A stretch of DNA of 64,000 nt from NCBI GenBank assembly GCA_964523575.1, contig CAZGAV010000012.1, positions 1 to 64,000 of the forward strand, read 5' to 3'. The notes under the pieces were generated by a model, which saw only the letters and a list, made by a program, of their open reading frames with translations, searched no databases and was not told where the DNA came from. Position numbers and translations under genes: made by a program. This stretch comes from DAOUTW01 sp964523575 (GTDB lineage: Bacteria > Zixibacteria > MSB-5A5 > GN15 > JAAZOE01). Numbering within the stretch: the first letter of the stretch is position 1; each line of letters opens with the position of its first letter. Shown one piece after another: positions 48,504 to 57,982 of the stretch.

Positions 48504-50735
48504 GTGAAAATAAAATTGCCCTTACTGATATTGCTACTTTGCTTTTTACCGGTCATCGGCATGACCGCCGACGACCAGACTGCCGCAATTGACGGTTCGG
48601 CGATATCTTGGGACCCCAAGGCTCTTCATCAGGAGATGTGGGACAATCTCAAACCGCGTCTGGCCCGGATGCAACAGGAATCGGCGCTGGCGGCCGACAA
48701 AAACGCCTCCAACTGGACCGAGTATGACATGGGCTATCATAAGATAGATTTGACCATCGATCATATAGACCAGATCATCTATGGCCGGGTCGATTCCTAT
48801 GGCAAAGTCGTGGTTAACTCGCTCGACAGCGTCAAAATAAATTTCCTTAACACCATGACCGTGGACTCGGTTTATAACGGCACCGGAAACCTGGCTTTTA
48901 CGCATGATTCCGATCACCTCACCGTTCATCTCGGCCGCAGCTTTCTGAAGGGCGAGCAATTTCAGTTCACCGTCGTTTATCATGGTCATCCTTCAAGCTC
49001 GGAAGGATTTCTGGGATTGAGCTTCTCCACCCGCAACAACTTGCCCCTGATTACCACCCTTTCGGAGCCGATGGGGGCGCGAAGTTGGTGGCCCTGCAAC
49101 GATATCCCCCGGGACAAACTTGATTCCGTGGATATGATTGTCACGGTCGATACCTCGCTGGTCGTTTCCTCCAACGGGCTGGTGGTTTCCGAGGTGAATA
49201 ATGGCAACGGCACCCATACGACGCATTGGGCCACGAGGTACCCGATCGCGCCCTATCTGGTCAGTCTGGCCATTCATCCATATGCGGTATGGTTCGATTA
49301 TTACAATTACACCCCGACCGATTCGATGCCGGTGGAATTTTTCGTTTACCCCGACCATAACATGTATTCCCGGACTTTTTTCGACGGCGTCGTGGCGCAT
49401 ATGCTCCAGGTTTTGTCCGGCATCTACGGCCAGTATCCTTTCATCAACGAAAAATACGGATGCACTCATTTTGATTGGGGCGGTGCGATGGAGCACCAGA
49501 CCAACACCTCGACGACCGCGACCTCTTTCGGCTATTCTCAGCCGGTGATCGTCCATGAATTATCCCATCAATGGTGGGGCGACATGGTCACCTGTGAAGA
49601 CTGGCATCATATCTGGCTCAACGAGGGTTTTGCGGTTTATTCCGAGGCGCTCTATTTTGAGGCCGACAGCGGCCTTGATTATTATCATCAATACATGAAT
49701 GATTTCGAATATACCTCCGGCGGCCGCATTTATATCGACGATACCACCGATATCTGGAATATTTTCAGCGCCCGGGTTTACGATAAAGGCGGCTGGGTAT
49801 TACATATGTTGCGCCATATCGTCGGCGACGATGCCTTTTTCCAGGCCTTCGCCGATTATCGCGACGAGTACACCTGGAAAAGCGCTACCACCGAAGATTT
49901 TCAGGCCGTAGTCGAAGCCGCCTCGGGGATGGACCTCGACTGGTTTTTCCAGGAATGGATTTACGGCACCTATCGTCCCAATTACCGCTACGCTTACCTG
50001 ACTCAGGAAGACCCGGACGGGGGGTGGAATACCTATCTCCATATTCGCCAGATTCAGACGACCGATCCGGAAGTGTTTACCATGCCAATAGATATCAGGT
50101 TATCCTATTCGGCGGCTCAGGAGACCCGAGTCATTTACAATGACGCCCGGGAGCAGAATTTTATCCTGCATACCGACGACAAACCGATCGATCTGGCCCT
50201 TGATCCCGATCGCTGGATTTCTCGTCAGGCGGCGGTGGAGACCTACACGGCTTACATCCTGACGGAAAGTCTCCTCGACGGCAACCTGCTGGCCGATTAT
50301 TCGGATACGGTGCAGGCCAAGGGACAGACCGATAATTTCGATTATGAAATCGTCGCGGGCGCTTTGCCTTCAGGGCTTTCTCTGGACCCGTCCACCGGAA
50401 TTATCTCCAGTCAGCCGAGGGAATTCGGCTCGTTCACCTTCACGGTGATGGCGACCAATACCGATTACATCTACTATAGCGATGAGAAAGAATACACCAT
50501 AGAAATCGGCCAGCCCCTGGCAAACTATCCCGGCGACGTAAATATCGATGGCTCGGTGGATGTCGGCGACGCGGTTTATCTCATAAATTACATATTCAAG
50601 AACGGTTCTTCGCCGGTGGTAGCCGACTGGGCCGATTCCAACGCCGATTGCCATGTCAACGTCGGCGACATCGTTTACCTGATCAATTTCATATTCCGGG
50701 ACGGAGCCGCTCCGCTGCTTGGCTGTGTCGACTGA
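48504..50735 (+). CDS. Secreted M1-family zinc aminopeptidase with dockerin
   Basis: A 743-residue exported peptidase. A signal peptide (residues 1-21) precedes the M1 N-terminal beta domain (about 65-260). The exopeptidase motif is GAMEHQT (a GAMEH form of GAMEN). The zinc site HELSHQWWGD with the third ligand Glu in WLNEGFAVY fits HExxH-18-E. After the catalytic domain (to about 570) come an Ig-like putative domain (LPSGLSLDPSTGIISSQP, about 610-650) and a dockerin pair (GDVNIDGSVDVGDAV, SNADCHVNVGDIV). The start is GTG 48504 with AGGAG upstream; ATG 48477 would add nine residues before the signal peptide. It would trim amino-terminal residues from extracellular peptides. Confidence 0.9.
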   Translation: MKIKLPLLILLLCFLPVIGMTADDQTAAIDGSAISWDPKALHQEMWDNLKPRLARMQQESALAADKNASNWTEYDMGYHKIDLTIDHIDQIIYGRVDSYGKVVVNSLDSVKINFLNTMTVDSVYNGTGNLAFTHDSDHLTVHLGRSFLKGEQFQFTVVYHGHPSSSEGFLGLSFSTRNNLPLITTLSEPMGARSWWPCNDIPRDKLDSVDMIVTVDTSLVVSSNGLVVSEVNNGNGTHTTHWATRYPIAPYLVSLAIHPYAVWFDYYNYTPTDSMPVEFFVYPDHNMYSRTFFDGVVAHMLQVLSGIYGQYPFINEKYGCTHFDWGGAMEHQTNTSTTATSFGYSQPVIVHELSHQWWGDMVTCEDWHHIWLNEGFAVYSEALYFEADSGLDYYHQYMNDFEYTSGGRIYIDDTTDIWNIFSARVYDKGGWVLHMLRHIVGDDAFFQAFADYRDEYTWKSATTEDFQAVVEAASGMDLDWFFQEWIYGTYRPNYRYAYLTQEDPDGGWNTYLHIRQIQTTDPEVFTMPIDIRLSYSAAQETRVIYNDAREQNFILHTDDKPIDLALDPDRWISRQAAVETYTAYILTESLLDGNLLADYSDTVQAKGQTDNFDYEIVAGALPSGLSLDPSTGIISSQPREFGSFTFTVMATNTDYIYYSDEKEYTIEIGQPLANYPGDVNIDGSVDVGDAVYLINYIFKNGSSPVVADWADSNADCHVNVGDIVYLINFIFRDGAAPLLGCVD

Positions 50736-50761
50736 TGATAGCCCGGAAAAGCCCATAAATC

Positions 50762-50791
50762 AGGCCCCGGACAGGCATCCGGGGCCTTTTT
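50762..50791 (+). terminator. Terminator of the M1 peptidase gene
   Basis: AGGCCCCGG and CCGGGGCCT around eight bases, ending in TTTTT. Confidence 0.93.
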
Positions 50792-50816
50792 ATTGGATAT
50801 TGCGACTGGTATTTAG

Positions 50817-50846
50817 TTGACAATTCCCGGAAAATCGGAATATATT
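50817..50846 (+). promoter_or_regulatory. Promoter of miaB and the hybrid kinase gene
   Basis: TTGACA, 18 bases, TATATT. Confidence 0.62.
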
Positions 50847-50907
50847 TAGACTCTGACACGGAGATCGAATCGCTTTACTGCACTCGAATCGGGGCGGACG
50901 GATACTT

Positions 50908-52212
50908 ATGCTTCGGAAGACCTATTATTTACATAGTTATGGTTGCCAGATGAATCTGGCCGATTCCGGGATTCTTTCGGCCGCTATGGAGGCGGCCGGT
51001 TATACGCCGGTGGCCGACCCCGCCCGTGCCGGCGTTATAATCCTCAATACCTGTTCGGTGAGGGAGAAGGCCGAAGAGCGGGCCTTAGGCCGCCTGACGG
51101 AACTGGTGCGCTTCAAACAAAACGAGGAAACCTGTGTCTGCGCCGTCGGCTGTATGGCGCAGAGGATGGGAGCGAAACTGCTCGAGCGGATTCCGGGTAT
51201 CGATTTTATCCTCGGCACTCAGCAATTGTTCGAGCTACCCCGGTTGCTGGCCGGCAAAAACGGTCAGCCGGTCATCGAAACTGAAATCAGCAACGGCTTG
51301 GAATGGGCCGAGTATCCGCCCGAACCGGACAATCCTTATTTGGCCCATGTCACCATCACCCGCGGCTGTAATAATTATTGCGCCTATTGCATCGTGCCTT
51401 ACCTTCGCGGTCCGGAACGCCATCGGAAACCGGAAGCGATCATTCGCGATATCAATCATCTCGCCGAAAAGGGCGTTCTTGATCTGACTTTGGTGGGGCA
51501 GAATGTCAATTCCTACCGCTTCGACCGCATGCAGTTTCCCGAGTTGATCCGGATGGTCCTTCATGAGACCGGGATCAGACGACTGAGGTTTATCACGTCT
51601 CATCCCAAAGACCTCTCCGATGAACTAATCGACCTGTTTGCCGCCGAACCCCGGCTTATGGGTCATGTCCATCTGCCGCTCCAGAGCGGCTCCGACCGGA
51701 TTCTGGAAAAAATGTTTCGGCGCTATACATTCGGTCATTATTATGGTCTTGTGGACAAATTGCGGCAGGCCCGGGCGGATATCGCCTTGACTACCGATCT
51801 TATTGTCGGTTTCCCCGGAGAAACCGGGGAAGATTATGAAATGACTCTCGAGGCGGTGAGTGATATCCGTTTTGACGCTGCCTTCATGTTCCGCTATTCG
51901 ACGCGCGAAGGCACCTGGGCGGCTAAAAATCTGGTCGATGATATCCCGGAAGAAGAGAAGCTCGCCCGCCTGCGTCGCTTGATTGATCTCCAGAAACAAA
52001 TATCATACGAGGTCAATCAGAAGGAAGTCAGCCGCGTCCGGGAAACTCTGATCGACGGCGTGAGCCGCCGCGATGACCGGGTATGGAAAGGCAAGACTGA
52101 GGGAAACAAAACAGTTCTGGTCGAATCCGATCAGGAATTGCTCGGCCGGATCATGCCGATAAAAATCACGCGGGCCGATAGCTGGACTCTGCACGGCGAG
52201 GTGGCCCTATGA
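50908..52212 (+). CDS. miaB: tRNA-2-methylthio-N6-dimethylallyladenosine synthase
   Basis: A 434-residue radical SAM methylthiotransferase that adds a methylthio group to i6A37 of tRNAs. The N-terminal domain has three cluster-binding Cys (YGCQMN, NTCSVRE, VGCMAQ). The radical SAM motif CxxxCxxC is in GCNNYCAYCIVPYLRG (about 152-167). The C-terminal TRAM domain (about 370-434) binds tRNA. MiaB and the related RimO or MtaB are told apart by YGCQMN and REKAEERALGRL, which favour MiaB. Its stop codon overlaps the ATG of the next gene (ATGA), so the hybrid kinase is co-expressed. Confidence 0.94.
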   Translation: MLRKTYYLHSYGCQMNLADSGILSAAMEAAGYTPVADPARAGVIILNTCSVREKAEERALGRLTELVRFKQNEETCVCAVGCMAQRMGAKLLERIPGIDFILGTQQLFELPRLLAGKNGQPVIETEISNGLEWAEYPPEPDNPYLAHVTITRGCNNYCAYCIVPYLRGPERHRKPEAIIRDINHLAEKGVLDLTLVGQNVNSYRFDRMQFPELIRMVLHETGIRRLRFITSHPKDLSDELIDLFAAEPRLMGHVHLPLQSGSDRILEKMFRRYTFGHYYGLVDKLRQARADIALTTDLIVGFPGETGEDYEMTLEAVSDIRFDAAFMFRYSTREGTWAAKNLVDDIPEEEKLARLRRLIDLQKQISYEVNQKEVSRVRETLIDGVSRRDDRVWKGKTEGNKTVLVESDQELLGRIMPIKITRADSWTLHGEVAL

Positions 52213-55172
52213 GTATCGAATTGCTCGGCGCCATCCTCTTTTTTGTCCTGACCGTTTTCGCCCTGCTGTTCAGCCTGACCAAAACCTCGCAGATCGACGC
52301 CGAAAGTTTCCCCAATCGGACGAGGTTTTATATTGGGTTGATGGTCTTGATTCTCTCGGGTATCCTGGCCGTTTTCATGAGCTTCCCCGGTTATGCAGAG
52401 TGGTTTGTCCCGGCCGTGTATCCTGTCCTGAAAATCACCTTTTTGATTTTCTTCATTGCCGGTTTCTTCATGGCCTTGACGACCCTGATCGCCTTTCCGC
52501 AACATATGAATTATTATCGCCGGGAGATCAACGGCCGCTCCGACCGCATCGCCTTGCTCGAAAACATCCGGCAGATAGCGTCGCAACCGTATCCGATAAC
52601 GGAATTATTCACGCTCGTCCTGAAGGAGCTGGGCAGTTTTCTGGTGCTCCAGAAGGGAGCGGTGTTCATGATTAACCCATCGCGGCGAGAGATGTATTTG
52701 GTGGCCCAGATCGGTCTTGACCGCGAGGAGTTGAGCCGCCTGGAGAGATTTCCAATGGGCCGCGATATTATATCGCAGGCGGCTATGGAGCAGGAGCCAT
52801 GCATCTCCGGCGATCTGGCCTCCGCCGACAGCGGGAGTCGAAAACTAATTCTTGCCGGCCGCGATTTGACCCTTTCGGCCGCCGCCCTGCCATTATCATC
52901 GCGCGACCGTTCTCTTGGAGCTTTGCTGGTCCTTTCCGACAAGCCGTATCGATTTGAAAAGCGGGATCGAATGTTGCTTATGGCCGCCGCCGAAGCGGTC
53001 GCCGGAGTGGTGGAATCGAATCGCCTCTCCCGCGATAACCAGAAACTGGCCGGTCGGCTCGACGATGTCTCGGCCCGCCTCGACAGTTTCCGGGCCGGTT
53101 TGAATGAAATTGCATCAGGCGTGGATCATCACGTAATCCTGACTTCGACCTGTCGGCGATTGGCGGAAAAATACAGCGCTCTGGCCTGTCGTATCGTCAA
53201 AATCGAAAACGGGGAATTGATCAATATCGCCCACCATGAATCCATGGCCGATACTTCACTGGGCAGTCAATCCTATCGCATCGCCGTCATCGACGCCATC
53301 CGGCGCAAGAAAATGGTCGTCCTTAATCAGGAGGCCAGGAATCGGGAAGGCGGCGTTTATATCAGCCGTTCCGCGCTATTATGCCCCTTCAACCTGAAGG
53401 TGCCGGGTGAATACGCCATGTTGCTGGAAGCGCCCGGCAGCGGTCTGGCGCTGGATAATCAATTTTTATCGGAGGTTGAAATCGAAGTCAACCTGGTGAC
53501 GATGGCCATGAATTTGTACGGCCTGAAAGACGTCGAATCATTCAATCAGACTTCGGTAACGGCCCTTCTACGAATATTGAAAATTCCGCCGCAAGCGGCG
53601 CCGGAGGAAATATTTCGGAGCTTTCAGGCCGAGACCGAACGTCTGCTGGCGGAGGATTCGACGGCCCTGGTCTTCATCCGTGACGATGACCACCGGTACC
53701 GGATACTTGACAGTGGTCATCTGACGGTCGGCGACTTGGCCGAAACGGTTTTCCTGCCGGGCGAGGGGCCGATCGGTCATTCGGCCGCGACCGGGGAGAC
53801 ACTGGAATTTATCGGCCGGGAGAAGGTCGCCAAAGGATGGAGCGGCCTCGATCAGGTCAATCAGGATTTCCTGAATTATCTCGGCGGGGAAAAAGGTTTG
53901 CCCGATTATCAACTGTGCATTCCTGTCTCAGTGCTCGATCAGGTCGTCGGTGTGGTGGCGGTTTTCGGTCATGGAGTCGGGCCTCGCTCCGAGGGGAAAG
54001 AGAAAGCCCTGGTGCTTCTGGCGGCGCAATTACTGTCGATCAGGATGTCGATGGCCGAACTGGAAAGCCGTCCCTTCGGGGAGGACGTGACCGGGATGGG
54101 CGCCGATATCGGACATACTATCAACCGCATCAACAACGATCTGGCCACTATCATGGGGCAGGCCGAATTGCTGGAACGCCAGACCGATGTGTCGGGCCAG
54201 ACCCGTTTGGTCGCCGGTGAAATTTTGAAGGCCGCCGAACAAGCGGCCGGCGCGGTGCGCCGCCTGCAGGATGGTACCCTGCCGGCGCCGTTGGAGCCGC
54301 GCAGGGCGGCGGATGATCTGACCGGACGCCTCGGCCGCTTCCTCGAGGGCCATCATGTCACGGGCAATTTATATATGTTCGACAACAACCGAACGGTGAT
54401 GATGCGTCAGGATCTGGCCGAAACCCCATCACGGGTACTGCCGGATGAACGATTGTCATCCATTATGGAAGAAATTCTCAAATATTTCGTCACGCTCCAG
54501 GAAGAGGGCGATGAGGTCCTCTTGCAAACCCGGATCGCCGAAAACTACTTCTATATCAGCCTCGTGCGCGGCTCACGGGAAAAGCATGACGCCTTCGAGC
54601 CTTCGGCGCATGATTTCGGCGCCCCCGATGTCCTGCCGACGGATATCGCCGACCAACCAATGGTAAAAGTTCTTGGCGATCAGAAAAGCGAAGTGTCCTT
54701 CGATCGGTTCGGTCGTCGGCCCACGTACTTGTCATTCCGCTTCCCGCTGGAAGGCCGATCCGTAGAGACGCCGCCGGTTCGACCAGGCTCCGCCGTGGCC
54801 GGTCTGAAAATTCTGGCTATCGACGATCAGCAGATGATCCTTGATTTGCTGGCCGGAATCTGCCAGTCGCTCGGGCTGGAATTGTCGGCTTTCATCGACC
54901 CGGCCCTCGGTTTGGAGGCGTTCAAGAATGACCGCTTCGATATCGTCATGGTCGATCTGGCTCTGGGTCAGGTTTCGGGCTGGGAAATTGCCCGGGAAAT
55001 CAAGCATCATTCGCCCGAGACGCCGGTGATTATGATGACTGGCTGGGGCATGAATATCGATCCCGATAAGGCGGCCTCCGGTGGGGTCGATTTTACATTG
55101 GCCAAACCGTTTAGGATTGAACAACTTACGGAAGTCATCAAACAGGCCAAAATTAAACTCCATTCATCTTAA
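52209..55172 (+). CDS. Membrane-bound GAF-domain hybrid sensor with degenerate kinase core and receiver
   Basis: A 987-residue protein. Three membrane helices (about 5-25, 38-58, 66-92) precede two or three GAF-like domains (about 110-270, 285-420, 445-610). A helix with His636 in DIGHTINRINNDLATIMGQAELL resembles the dimerisation/H-box. The following region, where an ATPase domain is expected (about 680-860), shows no recognisable N, G1 or G2 box. A receiver domain (about 866-985) has the acidic pair Asp872-Asp873, the phosphoacceptor Asp916 (VMVDLALGQ) and a C-terminal Lys in LAKPF. Translation is coupled to miaB. The ligand is unknown; it may accept phosphate rather than generate it. Confidence 0.75.
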   Translation: MSIELLGAILFFVLTVFALLFSLTKTSQIDAESFPNRTRFYIGLMVLILSGILAVFMSFPGYAEWFVPAVYPVLKITFLIFFIAGFFMALTTLIAFPQHMNYYRREINGRSDRIALLENIRQIASQPYPITELFTLVLKELGSFLVLQKGAVFMINPSRREMYLVAQIGLDREELSRLERFPMGRDIISQAAMEQEPCISGDLASADSGSRKLILAGRDLTLSAAALPLSSRDRSLGALLVLSDKPYRFEKRDRMLLMAAAEAVAGVVESNRLSRDNQKLAGRLDDVSARLDSFRAGLNEIASGVDHHVILTSTCRRLAEKYSALACRIVKIENGELINIAHHESMADTSLGSQSYRIAVIDAIRRKKMVVLNQEARNREGGVYISRSALLCPFNLKVPGEYAMLLEAPGSGLALDNQFLSEVEIEVNLVTMAMNLYGLKDVESFNQTSVTALLRILKIPPQAAPEEIFRSFQAETERLLAEDSTALVFIRDDDHRYRILDSGHLTVGDLAETVFLPGEGPIGHSAATGETLEFIGREKVAKGWSGLDQVNQDFLNYLGGEKGLPDYQLCIPVSVLDQVVGVVAVFGHGVGPRSEGKEKALVLLAAQLLSIRMSMAELESRPFGEDVTGMGADIGHTINRINNDLATIMGQAELLERQTDVSGQTRLVAGEILKAAEQAAGAVRRLQDGTLPAPLEPRRAADDLTGRLGRFLEGHHVTGNLYMFDNNRTVMMRQDLAETPSRVLPDERLSSIMEEILKYFVTLQEEGDEVLLQTRIAENYFYISLVRGSREKHDAFEPSAHDFGAPDVLPTDIADQPMVKVLGDQKSEVSFDRFGRRPTYLSFRFPLEGRSVETPPVRPGSAVAGLKILAIDDQQMILDLLAGICQSLGLELSAFIDPALGLEAFKNDRFDIVMVDLALGQVSGWEIAREIKHHSPETPVIMMTGWGMNIDPDKAASGGVDFTLAKPFRIEQLTEVIKQAKIKLHSS

Positions 55173-55244
55173 GCCAATCCCTAAATCATCTGCCGTCTTT
55201 GCCGATTTAAATATTATAAGGCGCGGACCATTCATCCTTATCAC

Positions 55245-56582
55245 ATGAAGGACGGTATGAAGGAACTGAAGTATATCGATAAGATCAGAAGCGGCGATTC
55301 CTTGCTTTCGATGCCGCAGAGTCTTTCCAAAATTATCTCGATGATCAATAACGATGATTTTTCGATGGACGATCTCAGCGGGATAATCATGAAAGATCCG
55401 GGTTTGACCAGTAAAGTCCTGAAGATGGCCAATTCGGCTTTCTATCGTCAGCGGACCCAGATAGCCACCGTCAATCAGGCGGTTATTATGCTGGGCGCCA
55501 TGCAGGTCAAATGTCTGGCTTTATCGACTTCGATTTTTCAGACTGAAATTTTGGAACGTAAGCTGAATATCGATTTCAAGGAAATGTTCAGCCATTTCAT
55601 ATCGGTCGCGCTGGGGAGCCGGATGCTGGCCGAGGCGGGGGAATTCAAGGACGCCGAGGAGGCCTTTATCGCCGGCCTGTTGCATGATATCGGACTGGTA
55701 TTTTTCCTCAATCACTATCCCGACGATTATCGCGTAGTCATAGAGAAAATCGGCAATTATCCCAACCTGATTGAAGCCGAAAATGATATCCTCGGCATCG
55801 ATCACCCCGCCATCGGGCAGATGCTGGCCCAGAAATGGAATTTCCCGAAAAGCCTATGCGACGCCATCGGTGAACACCACCTGCTTCCCCCCGAGACGGA
55901 AAAACTGGAGGTGCGGCATTTCGTCCAGTTATCCCGACTCATCAACAAACCGATCATCGATAATCGGCCTCGCAATCTGGAGCATCGCCTGTCGGCCATC
56001 GAACAGATGAGCCGATTGGTAAAAGTTGATCGCAAAAAAGTGGATGAAATATCTTTCTCTCTACTAGCCGAAACCATCGCCACCGCCGAATATCTGGGGA
56101 TTGATATCGGGGATACCTCCGAGGTCATTACCCGGGCCAACAAGGAACTGTTCAATTCCTATCTGACGATCGAGAAATTATTCCGCGAACGCCAGGATTT
56201 GTCAAAGCGGATAATTGCCGAAGAGCGGCGGGCCGCCATGATGGAAACCAAGAATGTCGCCATCGCCACGCTTTCGCACTATATCAACAACGCTACTATG
56301 GCCATATCGGGCCGGGGCCAATTGCTCAAGATGCTGACCAATAAGGGCGCCATCATCGACAAAGACCAGAAGCTGATCCCGATTGCCGACGTTATCGAGA
56401 AATCGGTGCGCAAGATTATGGCCGTCCTGCAGGAATTGCGCGAATTGACAAATCTCGAAGATATGGAAAAATATTCGGATTCCAAAGCCATCAACATCGA
56501 TGACCGCATCAAAGATCGCCTCCGCAAAATGGAAGAATCAGGCATCGATATCGTGACCGAACCGGTCATCCAGAATCATTAG
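55245..56582 (+). CDS. HDOD-domain signalling protein with an H-box-like C-terminal helix
   Basis: A 445-residue cytoplasmic protein. The HDOD domain (about 18-220) has MKDPGLTSKVLKMANSAFY, INQAVIMLG-like sequence and LLHDIGLVFFLNHY. A helical linker (about 290-330) follows, then a segment with His345 in TLSHYINNATMAISGRGQLL that resembles the dimerisation/H-box of sensor kinases. No ATPase domain follows. The segment is similar to that around His636 of the preceding gene (H-x-I-N...I-x-G-x-x-x-L-L). The start could be ATG 55245 or 55257. It may be a dimerising partner or phosphotransfer protein of the hybrid sensor, which is inference. Confidence 0.78.
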   Translation: MKDGMKELKYIDKIRSGDSLLSMPQSLSKIISMINNDDFSMDDLSGIIMKDPGLTSKVLKMANSAFYRQRTQIATVNQAVIMLGAMQVKCLALSTSIFQTEILERKLNIDFKEMFSHFISVALGSRMLAEAGEFKDAEEAFIAGLLHDIGLVFFLNHYPDDYRVVIEKIGNYPNLIEAENDILGIDHPAIGQMLAQKWNFPKSLCDAIGEHHLLPPETEKLEVRHFVQLSRLINKPIIDNRPRNLEHRLSAIEQMSRLVKVDRKKVDEISFSLLAETIATAEYLGIDIGDTSEVITRANKELFNSYLTIEKLFRERQDLSKRIIAEERRAAMMETKNVAIATLSHYINNATMAISGRGQLLKMLTNKGAIIDKDQKLIPIADVIEKSVRKIMAVLQELRELTNLEDMEKYSDSKAINIDDRIKDRLRKMEESGIDIVTEPVIQNH

Positions 56583-56589
56583 ATAAATA

Positions 56590-56618
56590 TTGCTCCGCCT
56601 TCCGTTCCGTGCTATCTT
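56590..56618 (+). promoter_or_regulatory. Candidate promoter of aroC
   Basis: TTGCTC, 17 bases, TATCTT. Confidence 0.5.
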
Positions 56619-56641
56619 GAAGTCTAAACCAGGGAGGCGAC

Positions 56642-57838
56642 ATGTTGCGTTTTCTCACCGCCGGTGAATCTCACGGGCGGGGTATCATCGGACTCATCGA
56701 ATCATTTCCGGCCGGTTTTCGAATTTCGGCCGAGGCTGTCAACCGACAACTGACCCGGCGCCAGCAGGGATATGGCCGCGGCGGACGGATGAAGATCGAG
56801 AATGACCGAGCCATCATTCTCTCGGGGTTGCGCCACGGCACATCCACGGGGGCTCCGGTCACCTGCCTGATTGAAAATAAAGACTGGCCCAACTGGCGAA
56901 AAATAATGAACCCCGAGAAGCCGATCGCGTCTCGTTTGAGTCCCCGCGAACAACATCTGGCCTATGACGTCACCGCCCCGCGTCCCGGTCACGCCGATCT
57001 CGCCGGAGCTATAAAATATAATACCCATGATCTGCGCCGGGTGCTGGAACGAACCTCGGCTCGGGAAACAGCGGCCCGAGTTGCCTGCGGCGCGGTCGCC
57101 CGGCAACTGCTTGAGGCATACGATATCGAAATCGCCTCCCATGTACTGTCGATCGGATCGGTGCGGATGCCCAAAAGAAAGATCGGGTTCGACGATATTA
57201 TGCGGCTGGCCGATGATTCTCCCGTGCGGTGTATTGATCCGGTCGTTTCGAAGAAAATGAAAACAGCCATCAAAGAGGCCATCAAGGACAGAGATACACT
57301 TGGCGGTGTCTTTGAAGTGAGGGTCAACAACCTGCCAGTCGGTTTGGGCTCGGGGGCTCAATGGTTTACCCGCCTCGACGGCGCTCTGGCGGCGGCGATG
57401 ATGTCGATCCAATCGGCCAAAGGGATTGAGATCGGCGATGGTTTCGAGGGAGCCCGCAAGCGAGGTTCGAAAGTCCATGATGAAATCTATTATCGAAAGC
57501 AATCGCCGCCCGACCGGCAAAAAAATTTCTACCGCCGCACCAATCGCGCCGGAGGTGTCGAAGGCGGTCTGACCAACGGTTCGGAACTGGTCATCCGTGT
57601 CGCCTGCAAACCGATTTCAACGCTGGGACAGCCTCTCGAAACCGTTGATATCAAGACCCGCCGGAAGGTCTCGGCCATGGCGGAACGATCCGATACCTGT
57701 GTCGTTCCGGCGGCGGCGGTGGTCGGCGAAGCGATGGCGGCCATGGTGCTGGCTACGGCTTTCACGGATAAATTTGGCCACGATTCCAAATCTGATATCG
57801 ACGCCAATTTTGATGCCTGGCTCAAACGGGAATTCTAG
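56642..57838 (+). CDS. aroC: Chorismate synthase
   Basis: A 398-residue enzyme that converts EPSP to chorismate with reduced FMN, the last step of the shikimate pathway. The family signatures GESHGRGIIGLIESFPAG (about 8-25), RRQQGYGRGGRMKIE and RPGHADLAGAIKY are present, and ERSDTCVVPAAAVVGEAM lies near the C-terminus. GGGAGG lies five bases before the ATG. It is a single gene with no other shikimate genes nearby. Confidence 0.96.
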   Translation: MLRFLTAGESHGRGIIGLIESFPAGFRISAEAVNRQLTRRQQGYGRGGRMKIENDRAIILSGLRHGTSTGAPVTCLIENKDWPNWRKIMNPEKPIASRLSPREQHLAYDVTAPRPGHADLAGAIKYNTHDLRRVLERTSARETAARVACGAVARQLLEAYDIEIASHVLSIGSVRMPKRKIGFDDIMRLADDSPVRCIDPVVSKKMKTAIKEAIKDRDTLGGVFEVRVNNLPVGLGSGAQWFTRLDGALAAAMMSIQSAKGIEIGDGFEGARKRGSKVHDEIYYRKQSPPDRQKNFYRRTNRAGGVEGGLTNGSELVIRVACKPISTLGQPLETVDIKTRRKVSAMAERSDTCVVPAAAVVGEAMAAMVLATAFTDKFGHDSKSDIDANFDAWLKREF

Positions 57839-57921
57839 ATCTAATATATTGGTCAGGAAATTTCCAGCTTCAAATAGGCGAAAGCCGATTTTTGGGGATA
57901 CCAACAACTCCGTCATTATGA

Positions 57922-57949
57922 TTGACGACGGTCGCAAAATTCATATAAT
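57922..57949 (+). promoter_or_regulatory. Promoter of pepA
   Basis: TTGACG, 16 bases, TATAAT. Confidence 0.8.
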
Positions 57950-57982
57950 GTTGTAACACAATCTCTTTTCCGGGAGTGATCA

